DNA of 64,000 bases from Opitutales bacterium. GTDB lineage: Bacteria > Verrucomicrobiota > Verrucomicrobiia > Opitutales > JAJFLR01. Location: positions 1 through 64,000 of the forward strand of contig JAJFLR010000030.1 in the NCBI GenBank assembly GCA_021772565.1, given 5' to 3'. Both the position numbers and the translations under genes were made by a program. This document shows, in pieces, positions 51,812-60,388 of this stretch; the first letter of the stretch is position 1, and each line of letters opens with the position of its first letter. The notes beneath the pieces are model-generated. The model saw only the letters and a list, made by a program, of their open reading frames with translations, ran no database searches and had not been told where the DNA came from.

Positions 51812-51842
51812 ATCTGTGTTCGATCTGTGTTTAATCTGTGGC
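51413..51842. mobile_element. GxxExxY cassette bounded by inverted CACAGATTAAACACAGAT repeats
   Basis: Left AAACACAGATTAAACACAGATGAA (51413-51436); right AATCTGTGTTCGATCTGTGTTTAATCTGTGGC (51811-51842), reverse complement GCCACAGATTAAACACAGATCGAACACAGATT. Confidence 0.7.
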
Positions 51843-51878
51843 AAATAAATTACAATATATTAAAATGAAATATTTAAA

Positions 51879-52598
51879 ATGAGCGCAATTTTATCCATCT
51901 TCAAACGAGAGTTTTTAAGCTACTTCAGATCATCACTGGCTTATGTATTTTTGATTGTTTTTATATTATTGTCGATAAGTTTGACTTGGTTTGTTGGTAG
52001 TTTTTTCAAGTCTGATGATGCAAACCTAAATCGCTTCTTTGTGTTTTTGCCTTGGGTATTTGCTATTTTTACACCCGCTGTTGGCATGCGTTTATGGGCT
52101 GAGGAGCGAAAAACCGGAACATGGGAACTGCTGTTAACATTACCTGTATCTGTAACTCAAGCTGTAGTTGGAAAATTTTTAGCAGGATGGGCATTCATTA
52201 CGTTAGCATTGTTTTCTACATTTACTATGCCGGCAAGTGTCGCTTATCTTGGAGATCCGGATTGGGGGCCGATCATAAGTGGTTACTTTGGTGCTATTCT
52301 GATGGCAGGTGCTTATTTAAGTATTTGCTCTTTGACTTCAGCATTAACAAAGAGCCAGGTCATTGCTTTTGTTTTGGGATTTATAATTTGTCTTTTGTTA
52401 GTTTTGTCCGGTTGGAGTATTTTTAGTGAGCTCTTCAGTGGTTTGCCTGTTGCTATAGTCGATGCCATTTCAAATTTTAGTTTTATCACCCATTATGAAT
52501 CGATGATGAGAGGTTTAATAACGATCAAGGATATTTTGTTTTTTGTATCATTAATAATTTTTTCGCTTATCCTGAACATTGTAGTGTTGGAAAGATAA
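51879..52598 (+). CDS. ABC transporter permease (GldF-like)
   Basis: MSAILSIFKREFLSYFRSSLAYVFLIVFI; WAEERKTGTWELLLTLPVS. Confidence 0.9.
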   Translation: MSAILSIFKREFLSYFRSSLAYVFLIVFILLSISLTWFVGSFFKSDDANLNRFFVFLPWVFAIFTPAVGMRLWAEERKTGTWELLLTLPVSVTQAVVGKFLAGWAFITLALFSTFTMPASVAYLGDPDWGPIISGYFGAILMAGAYLSICSLTSALTKSQVIAFVLGFIICLLLVLSGWSIFSELFSGLPVAIVDAISNFSFITHYESMMRGLITIKDILFFVSLIIFSLILNIVVLER

Positions 52599-52620
52599 TA
52601 AAAATTTTAAGTAATATAAA

Positions 52621-54522
52621 ATGAATACTGCATCAAAATTTATTGCCTTCACACTGTTAATATGCGGATTAATTGCTGTCACATTTTTATCCAAATTAAT
52701 TCCCGGTCAATTGGATTTAACCGACAGTGATTTTTATACATTGTCAGATGGTAGTAAGACGTTATTGAAAGATATTGAAGAACCAATAAAACTAGAATTT
52801 TATTTTAGTCGTAGCGCTAAAGATATTCCGATAATGTTTAAAAATTATGCGACTCGTATCGAAGAGTTATTAAGGCAATACAGGAGAGCAGGGGGGAGTA
52901 ATTTAAAATTAACTATTATTGACCCAAAACCTGACACAAAAGAGGAAGAGTCGGCAATTCGCTATGGTATAAATGGACAGCCTTTACCAAACGGTGATAA
53001 GCTCTATTTTGGCTTGGCAATTGTGCAGGCAGATCAGGAAGAGAAAATCCCATTTTTTACTTTCGATCGCGAACGCTTTTTAGAGTATGATATTTCTCGT
53101 ATCATTCACAAAGTTCAACAATTTGATTTACCAACACTCGGAGTGATTTCATCTTTAGATGTAATTGGTGAAAAGGATCAAAGCATGCCTATGATGCCTG
53201 GACAACCTCCTGCAGCACCAGAGGATTGGGCATTTATTACGGAATTACGCAATAGTTTTAAAATTGAAAAAGTTAATATTGAAGAGGGAAACATTAAAGA
53301 AAAATTTAGTGTTCTGGCAGTTATTCACCCACAAAGTCTAGACGATGCGACATTATTTGAAATCGATCAATTTCTGCTTTCCGGTAAACCGGTTTTTATT
53401 GCTGTTGATCCGTCATCTTACTTTCAAAAAAGTTCACTAGGTCAAGCTGCAATGTTTGGTCAAACTCCGGTTTCCAGCGATCTGCCAAAACTATTTAAAA
53501 GTTGGGGTGTAGAATTTGATAGTGGTAAAGTTGTCGGTGATAAAAATTATGCGGCAAACGTTTCTCAAGGAGGCGCTGGCATTCGATATGCAGCATGGCT
53601 AAGACTAGATGTGGAAGCTTTGAACGATGCCTCACCACCTACTGCACAGCTTAAAGATATCCTCATGGCAGAAGCCGGTAGTATAGGAGTAACAGAAGAT
53701 AGTGGCTTAGAACTAACAACGCTTGCAAGCAGTTCTGAAAAAAGTGGCACACTAACCGCTAATATATTAAATTTTACGCAACCGGATGATTTGATGGGGC
53801 AAATTACTACTGATGGCGATAAACGTGTTTTAGCGGGATTTATCCGGGGGGAATTTAAAACCGCATTTCCAGATGGTAAACCAATCGTTGAAACTGAAGA
53901 TAAAGGTGAAGAAAATTTTGTAGAAAAAAAACCTGAAAAACCAAATCCAGTGCCTGGCATAAAAGAAGGTAACGGTAATTTATTTTTAATAGCTGATACG
54001 GATCTAATGGCTGATAGTTTCAGCATCAGAAAGCTCAATTTTTTTGGTCAAACCGCGATTCAAACTATTAATGATAATCTGAGTTTTGTTATTAACGTTA
54101 TGGAATATTTAGGCGGCAGCGAAGATTTATTAGCAATTCGTGGTAAAGGATCCTCTATACGGCCATTTAAAATAGTTAAAGATATACGTCAAAAAGCGCA
54201 GGAAGAGTTTCAGCAAGAGTATGAGGATATTAATGAAAAATTGACTAATATCACCAATAAAATTCGAAAAATACAAAATGAAGAAAAAGATAAGGGTAAT
54301 CTGGTTGCCAGTTCTAAATTGAGAGAAGCCTTAGAGAATATGAGAAAAGAGGAGGCCGACTTCAAAGGACAGAGGCGAGAGATTAAAAAGAAATTGAGAG
54401 AGGATGTCGAACGACTTGATCGTAAGTTAGCACTTATCAATTTATTTTCCATGCCATCTTTAATTACTATCTTTGGCATTTGGTTTTTTGTCTTTCGTAC
54501 TAAACGTCAGAAGAAGAAATAG
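52621..54522 (+). CDS. GldG-like ABC-type uncharacterised transport system protein
   Basis: N-terminal TM, DLTDSDFYTLSDGSKTLLKDIEEPIKLEFYFS, C-terminal TM. Confidence 0.88.
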   Translation: MNTASKFIAFTLLICGLIAVTFLSKLIPGQLDLTDSDFYTLSDGSKTLLKDIEEPIKLEFYFSRSAKDIPIMFKNYATRIEELLRQYRRAGGSNLKLTIIDPKPDTKEEESAIRYGINGQPLPNGDKLYFGLAIVQADQEEKIPFFTFDRERFLEYDISRIIHKVQQFDLPTLGVISSLDVIGEKDQSMPMMPGQPPAAPEDWAFITELRNSFKIEKVNIEEGNIKEKFSVLAVIHPQSLDDATLFEIDQFLLSGKPVFIAVDPSSYFQKSSLGQAAMFGQTPVSSDLPKLFKSWGVEFDSGKVVGDKNYAANVSQGGAGIRYAAWLRLDVEALNDASPPTAQLKDILMAEAGSIGVTEDSGLELTTLASSSEKSGTLTANILNFTQPDDLMGQITTDGDKRVLAGFIRGEFKTAFPDGKPIVETEDKGEENFVEKKPEKPNPVPGIKEGNGNLFLIADTDLMADSFSIRKLNFFGQTAIQTINDNLSFVINVMEYLGGSEDLLAIRGKGSSIRPFKIVKDIRQKAQEEFQQEYEDINEKLTNITNKIRKIQNEEKDKGNLVASSKLREALENMRKEEADFKGQRREIKKKLREDVERLDRKLALINLFSMPSLITIFGIWFFVFRTKRQKKK

Positions 54523-54542
54523 AAATTTTTTATATGTAGTTT

Positions 54543-55700
54543 ATGAAACTTAAAAATATTATAATTTTTGTCCTGATATTGTTCATAGCTGTGGGAGCAG
54601 TATATTGGAAATCAAAAAATGCGCCTGATGATGCTTCAACTGATAGTGTGAATTCTCTTGAAGGAGAAAAATTGCTTGCAGCTGACAAAGTTGAGAATGC
54701 AGAAAAAATTATTTTAGAAAATCCAGAAAGCAATCAACAAGTAACGATAATTAAAAATGGTGACGGTAACTGGATTTTACCGGATCATTATGGGTTGAAT
54801 GCAGATTTCAATAAACTGGAACGCCTGATTCGTAGCTTGAATGAAGGCACAGTCTTACGTTTAATTACAAAAAATCAAAAACGTATTGATCGTCTAGAGT
54901 TCATAAAAAATAAAGTTCAATTGATTTCAGCTGACTCAAAATACAACTGGTCAATTGATTTGGGTAAGACTGATGAAAAAGGTAATTATTACGTTAAACT
55001 TAATGAAACGACGGATGTTTATTTAGCAAAGATGAGATTTAATCTGGATACAACTATAGATAACTGGGCTGATAAAAAACTAATAAAATTTAAAGCTGAA
55101 GATGTTGCAGAAATTCAAATTGAATTTCCGGATAATGCAGCAAAATTTATTTTGAGCAGAAAAAATAATTCTGATTCGTTTACAGCATCTGATTTAAAAG
55201 AACAAGAATCTGTTAAGAATAACGAGGTAACACAATTTCTAAATGGAATTATTAATATGCGTTATTCAAAAGTCATGAAATCTGATGATGCATTAGCAGT
55301 TGCTGCAAAAACTTATTTAAGAAAATTTAATGTTAAATTATTCAGTGGTGATGAATACTCATTCTCTATTGGCAGAACACCAGCTCTTCCAATTGTTGAT
55401 GATAAAAAGGATACCGATACTACAAATGAAAATAAAGAAAATATTGAACCTGAGGAACCCAAAATGTCTGAGCCGGGTCCAGTATTTATATTTGTAAAGA
55501 ACAGTAATTCTAAGGATTCAATAAATGAAATAATGAATAAAGCAGCTTTTACTTTCGGTGATAATATTTTTAATTCACTCCCTGCAAGTAGGGATAAGTT
55601 TATTGAAATTAAAAACGAAGAAGCAAAAAACGAACTGCAACAACCTGTAAGTCCCAATGCAAATTTGCAGTTAATGCCAGAAATTAAAAATCAAAAATAG
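54543..55700 (+). CDS. DUF4340-like membrane-anchored protein
   Basis: MKLKNIIIFVLILFIAVGAVYW; ILENPESNQQVTIIKNGDGNWILPDHYGLNADFNKLERLIRSL; downstream of GldG-like gene. Confidence 0.75.
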   Translation: MKLKNIIIFVLILFIAVGAVYWKSKNAPDDASTDSVNSLEGEKLLAADKVENAEKIILENPESNQQVTIIKNGDGNWILPDHYGLNADFNKLERLIRSLNEGTVLRLITKNQKRIDRLEFIKNKVQLISADSKYNWSIDLGKTDEKGNYYVKLNETTDVYLAKMRFNLDTTIDNWADKKLIKFKAEDVAEIQIEFPDNAAKFILSRKNNSDSFTASDLKEQESVKNNEVTQFLNGIINMRYSKVMKSDDALAVAAKTYLRKFNVKLFSGDEYSFSIGRTPALPIVDDKKDTDTTNENKENIEPEEPKMSEPGPVFIFVKNSNSKDSINEIMNKAAFTFGDNIFNSLPASRDKFIEIKNEEAKNELQQPVSPNANLQLMPEIKNQK

Positions 55701-56603
55701 ATGAGGTCTTTCTTCGATATCAAAGCCTCATTTTATTTATTCATTTATATTTTAGTTTTAGGAAATACTAATGAGCTTTCTGCAGAAATTCCGGAAAGTG
55801 TAGAGTTGCTTTCCAATATTGAGTTTAAATCTATCAATGATGAAAAATTATTTTTAGATATTTATCTCAATAAAAATATAAGTGATAATATATTACCACT
55901 TGTAATATTTTTTCATGGTGGAGGATTCCGTAAAGGTAGCAAAAACGATGTCAGTAAATTAGAATTTTTCGCACAAACTTTATTGTCATTGGTAGATCAG
56001 GGTAAGATAGTATTAGCCGCTCCACAAATAAGAAATACTGATCAGACTACCTCTCTTTCAGATATTATTTCAGATGCCAATGATGCAGTTAATTGGCTAG
56101 TTGATAATAGTCGTATTTATAAAATTGATACTGATCGTATTGGATTAATTGGTTTTTCATCTGGAGGAACATTAGCTTTAAGCACCGGCTTGAACAGTTC
56201 AGCAAAATTTATAATTGCTATATCAGCTGCTACAGATTTTTTACGACATGTAAAAGAAAGTGAGTTAGACAATGTTAAAATTGGCCCGTCTAAAAAGAAA
56301 TTACTGAATAATTTATTTCTTGGTACAATTGATCAGTTTCCTGAAAATTATTCGACAGCAAGCCCGGTTAATTTTATTGAAAAGAATTCTCCTCCAATAT
56401 TATTAATAGCGGGTAAGAATGATAAAGATTTTTTTAAACATTCTATTTGGCTAAAAGAAAAAGGAGATAAAATTGGAGCAAATATAAATTTTATCACTGT
56501 TGAAAATGCACGTCATCAAGTTTATCGGAACTATAAAAACATGTCGCCTTCTGTGGAGCAGTTATCAGAAGAAATTAAAAAAGTTATAATAAACTATTTT
56601 TAA
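55701..56603 (+). CDS. Secreted alpha/beta hydrolase (esterase-like)
   Basis: VIFFHGGGFRKGS oxyanion motif, GFSSGG nucleophile elbow, ENARHQVY. Confidence 0.88.
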   Translation: MRSFFDIKASFYLFIYILVLGNTNELSAEIPESVELLSNIEFKSINDEKLFLDIYLNKNISDNILPLVIFFHGGGFRKGSKNDVSKLEFFAQTLLSLVDQGKIVLAAPQIRNTDQTTSLSDIISDANDAVNWLVDNSRIYKIDTDRIGLIGFSSGGTLALSTGLNSSAKFIIAISAATDFLRHVKESELDNVKIGPSKKKLLNNLFLGTIDQFPENYSTASPVNFIEKNSPPILLIAGKNDKDFFKHSIWLKEKGDKIGANINFITVENARHQVYRNYKNMSPSVEQLSEEIKKVIINYF

Positions 56604-56630
56604 AATCTGCTAAATACTGGAATTTAAAGA

Positions 56631-59600
56631 TTAATTGTGCTCATTAAAAGCGTTAACCAACGTTTCTTTCATTTGAGAAATTAAAAAGGGTTTAGGCAGA
56701 TAAGCATTCATGCCTATTTGTAGAAATTTTTCTTTATCGGCGTTTAGAGCAAATGCGGTCATTGCAACAATATAGAGATCTTTTTTCTCAACGCCACAAT
56801 CACCGGCTCGAATTTTTTGTGTTGCTTCTAATCCGTCTAACTCAGGCATTTGAATGTCCATCAGCACTACATTAAAATTTTCATCTTTTACCTTCTCAAC
56901 TGCCTGGAGACCATCATCTACAACTGTGACAGCGTAGCCAATTTTTTTCAAAATTTCTATTGCTACTCTTTGATTGGTTGGGTCATCTTCAGCCAGTAAT
57001 ATCTTCAATGGGTATTTTTTGGCAAAATTTACATTTACCGAGCTATCCATCTTCAACAAGTTACTTTTAGTAGACGATTTAGTGCGATGACAAATAATAG
57101 TAAATTGGAAATTTGAACCAACACCAGGCTCGCTCTCAACCCAAATTTTGCCGCCCATTTTTTCAACCAAACGTTTGCAAATAACTAACCCTAATCCAGT
57201 ACCACCAAATTTTCGGGTAGTCGAAGAATCAACTTGTGAGAAAGGTTTGAACAATCGATCCAGTTTTTCATCTTTTATTCCCGTTCCTGAATCTTGTATG
57301 GAAAAATGAAATTCCCAGTTTCCTTTTTCTAACTTGGTAGACTTGACGTTTACAAAAACTTTTCCCTCTTCAGTAAATTTAACTGCATTATTAACTATAT
57401 TTAATATGACCTGTTTAAGTCGGTGTGAGTCTCCTAAAATTAAACCAGAATAAGAATCTTCAATATTATAATCTAGAGTGATACCTTTTTGTCGTGCTTT
57501 AACGAGTACCAGTTCCAGAGCTTCCAGTAATGTATTTTCCAATTTAAATGGGGCAACTTCCAATTCTATACTTCGAGATTCAATTTTCGAATAATCAAGA
57601 ATATTATTGATGAGTTCGAGTAACGCTTTACCACTTCTATTTATTATTTTTAAATATTCTTGCTGAGAAGTTTCCATATCAGTCTGCATGAGAAGATCTG
57701 CAAAGCCTAAAATTGCATTCATTGGAGTTCGAATTTCATGACTCATCATGGCAAGAAATTCGCCCTTAGCTAAATTCGCTGAGTCAGCTGTATCCTTAGC
57801 TTTCTTTAATTTTTCTTCAGCAGTTTTGCTTTCTAGATAACCTCCTAGACTAGCACAGATTGAAATTAGCGCAGCTATTTCACTTTCCTCCCATTCGCGG
57901 TTAGCTTTAGCAACACCGATTGCCATAATTCCCCAATACTCATTATCTCTACTAATAGGTCCAACAAGTATGGATTTGGCTCCATCATTTATAAACCACT
58001 CCTTAACATCTGGTGAGATATCTTTGTTGAAGCCTTTAATTATGCCATTTTTCGAAAGTGTTTCGTACCAACCCGGCAACTCTCTTTCATAACTAATATA
58101 TTGCATCTCAGATATGTCAGTATCCTTATCATTTTTTTCCAAACTCCAATTGTATCGTTTGCTAATCGAAATTTCATTTGTCTTCTGATTCTTAATATTT
58201 TCAAAAATATAAAGGCGGTCAACATTTGCGGATTTGCCTACAGTATCGAGAGTTTTATATATAGCGGTATCAAGATCCTTTGTGGTTAATAAATTTGTTT
58301 CAGCATTTGCCACACCCTGTAACAAACTATCGCGATATTTTAACGCTTCTTCAGCTTTTTTTCGATCAGTTATATCATAAGCCATCCAGATAACAGATTT
58401 TTCAGGGCCAATTTGTTTTTCCATTGCAGCTAATCTACCCTCAAACCATCGAATATCTTTTCCCTCAAATGGCAATGTGTATTGAATCACCTGTACATGA
58501 TCAGATTTAATAGCATTATGAATTGCATTTTGCACTTTAGCATATTGATCTTTTGGCCAAATATCTTTCACATATTTTCCTTTTAAAAGAGGTGCTCTTT
58601 TAGCAAAAGTACTGTCTTTTGATGCAAAAATTTCTTCATATCTTCCAGATTCAGAAATTACAAATGCGATGTCCGGCATGGCATCAATAAATGCAAGAAG
58701 TCTCTGTTCATTTTGTAAAATTATACTTTCCCGCTTACGGTGTTCAGTTAGTATTGATCCCAGAAACAATGCTGTAGCAGATAAAATTCCGACAAAAACC
58801 CATAAGAAAGGAGGGGATTGTGAATGAAATTTTAATGCTTCGGGCCCCATTACATCGCTTAGTTCCCAAACTGCCATGATTGATATTATTACAATCCCTG
58901 CACTTGCCCCTCGCTGGCCAAATCGTATTGCAGCCCATGCCAATACTGGAAACAGAGCAAGCTCTAAAGGATATCGCAATGTATCTGTCGGTGCCCAATT
59001 ACCAAAAACCAACATGCCAACAAATACTATTGAAACAAGCCAAATGAAAATCTCCAAAGCCTGGCGATTACTCCACTTAATACTTGAATCAGTAAACCAG
59101 GCTAGCATCATTGGTGCTACAACTAACATTCCCAATGAATCACCGAGCCATCTAATTGACCAGATAATCTTAAAATCTAGCCAGTAGTCAGGTGTTAACC
59201 AACACAATGCTGATGTCGATATTATTGAGCTAACTAACGTGCTGATTATTACGCCAACTAGTAAAAAACCAAAAACATCTTTTCGACGTTCTAACGAATT
59301 TCTTAATTTAAAAACTTTCTTGAGTAAACTTGCTCCCAGGTAAGTACTAAAAGTATAAGCGATTAAAATACACGATGCATAGATGAAGCTACTCCCTTGA
59401 AAAATTTCAACTAAAAATGCTGCAATTGCTACTGGAATTAAGTAAATATATCCAAACAGCAAAACTGCTGCTATAGACAACCCCGATGATGGCCACAATA
59501 ATGATGCTTTTTGTTGCCATAGTGACATTTCAAGTCCGATTCCGGCACCGCCACAGTAAAGAGCAATAAAAAGTATAAACCTTACAGCGATTCGCTGGCG

Positions 59601-59660
59601 GTCTTTTACCGTAAACTTATTAATATTTTGGGGAACTGTATCTGTTTTTTTATCTTCCAA
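56631..59660 (-). CDS. Hybrid sensor histidine kinase (MASE1-like TM, PAS, GAF, HisKA, HATPase, REC)
   Basis: MSHEIRTPMNAILGFADLL, GTGLGLVICKRLVEKMGGKIWVESEPGVGSNF, VVLMDIQMPELDGLEATQKI. Confidence 0.93.
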   Translation of the reverse strand: MEDKKTDTVPQNINKFTVKDRQRIAVRFILFIALYCGGAGIGLEMSLWQQKASLLWPSSGLSIAAVLLFGYIYLIPVAIAAFLVEIFQGSSFIYASCILIAYTFSTYLGASLLKKVFKLRNSLERRKDVFGFLLVGVIISTLVSSIISTSALCWLTPDYWLDFKIIWSIRWLGDSLGMLVVAPMMLAWFTDSSIKWSNRQALEIFIWLVSIVFVGMLVFGNWAPTDTLRYPLELALFPVLAWAAIRFGQRGASAGIVIISIMAVWELSDVMGPEALKFHSQSPPFLWVFVGILSATALFLGSILTEHRKRESIILQNEQRLLAFIDAMPDIAFVISESGRYEEIFASKDSTFAKRAPLLKGKYVKDIWPKDQYAKVQNAIHNAIKSDHVQVIQYTLPFEGKDIRWFEGRLAAMEKQIGPEKSVIWMAYDITDRKKAEEALKYRDSLLQGVANAETNLLTTKDLDTAIYKTLDTVGKSANVDRLYIFENIKNQKTNEISISKRYNWSLEKNDKDTDISEMQYISYERELPGWYETLSKNGIIKGFNKDISPDVKEWFINDGAKSILVGPISRDNEYWGIMAIGVAKANREWEESEIAALISICASLGGYLESKTAEEKLKKAKDTADSANLAKGEFLAMMSHEIRTPMNAILGFADLLMQTDMETSQQEYLKIINRSGKALLELINNILDYSKIESRSIELEVAPFKLENTLLEALELVLVKARQKGITLDYNIEDSYSGLILGDSHRLKQVILNIVNNAVKFTEEGKVFVNVKSTKLEKGNWEFHFSIQDSGTGIKDEKLDRLFKPFSQVDSSTTRKFGGTGLGLVICKRLVEKMGGKIWVESEPGVGSNFQFTIICHRTKSSTKSNLLKMDSSVNVNFAKKYPLKILLAEDDPTNQRVAIEILKKIGYAVTVVDDGLQAVEKVKDENFNVVLMDIQMPELDGLEATQKIRAGDCGVEKKDLYIVAMTAFALNADKEKFLQIGMNAYLPKPFLISQMKETLVNAFNEHN

Positions 59661-59761
59661 ATCAAAAATACATTTGTATTAGTAAATGAATATTTATTTT
59701 TAAACTTAGAATCTGTTTTAAATTAATTCAATGCTAATACAAGAAATTATAGGGAGGTCAA

Positions 59762-60064
59762 ATGCCGGTTTATGTGTATGAAGTAATTGAGGATGCTGAA
59801 TCACCTGGCGAGAGATTTGAAATTGAGCAGTCTATGAAAGAAGACTCATTGACGCATCATCCAATTGATGGTCGTCCTGTTCGAAAAGTTTATCAGCCAC
59901 CAAACTTGGCATCTAAATATACTCCGATTGCTACAAAAAATAAGTTGGAAAATAAAAATGTAGAAAAAGCCGGTTTCACAAAGTACGAAAAAGATAAGCT
60001 TACTGGCCGCTACAATAGAGTTGCCGGTAAAAATGGACCTAGTGAAATAAGGCCGAATGGTTAG
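59762..60064 (+). CDS. FmdB-like small protein lacking zinc-ribbon cysteines
   Basis: MPVYVYEVIEDAESPGERFEIEQSMKEDSLTHHPIDGRPVRKVYQPPN resembles FmdB layout with CxxC replaced; strong upstream AGGGAGGT. Confidence 0.6.
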   Translation: MPVYVYEVIEDAESPGERFEIEQSMKEDSLTHHPIDGRPVRKVYQPPNLASKYTPIATKNKLENKNVEKAGFTKYEKDKLTGRYNRVAGKNGPSEIRPNG

Positions 60065-60073
60065 TTGTTATTT

Positions 60074-60235
60074 ATAAAATCTGCCATAATAAATTCCCGA
60101 AATAAATCAGTGTATGCAATCAATAAACGTAAGTCAGATAGATTATCACACTCTGCATGTGCAGAGTTCGCAATGACAAATAGGATTTTAATACATTGTC
60201 ATCGCGAGGAGCAACGCGACGTGGCGATCCATGAC
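60074..60235. repeat. Third copy of the MITE-like family (left end plus REP-like core; right end not found)
   Basis: ATCTGCCATAATAAATTCCCGAAATAAATCAGTGTATGCAATCAATAAACGTAAGTCAGATAGATT closely matches the reverse complement of about 35180-35250. Core TGTCATCGCGAGGAGCAACGCGACGTGGCGATCCATGA. Confidence 0.7.
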
Positions 60236-60388
60236 TTGTATAACCTCGATATAGACAGAACATTTGAGAAATATCTAATTATTCTTATACTTGAAACTAT
60301 CTGTCGCTAAATATCAAGAATTGCATATTGGTTTTACCGCTGTATAAACTTATCAAAAAATACTCATCAATACAAAAGATAAACAGCA

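Noticed and set aside
53565-54038. 157-aa ORF antisense to the GldG-like gene
   Set aside because: Shadow ORF, serine/proline-rich, no independent evidence.
60065-60310. 81-aa ORF downstream of the FmdB-like gene
   Set aside because: Lies across the MITE-like repeat; translation (HCHREEQRDVAIHDL) is the usual artefact of REP-type repeats, not a gene.
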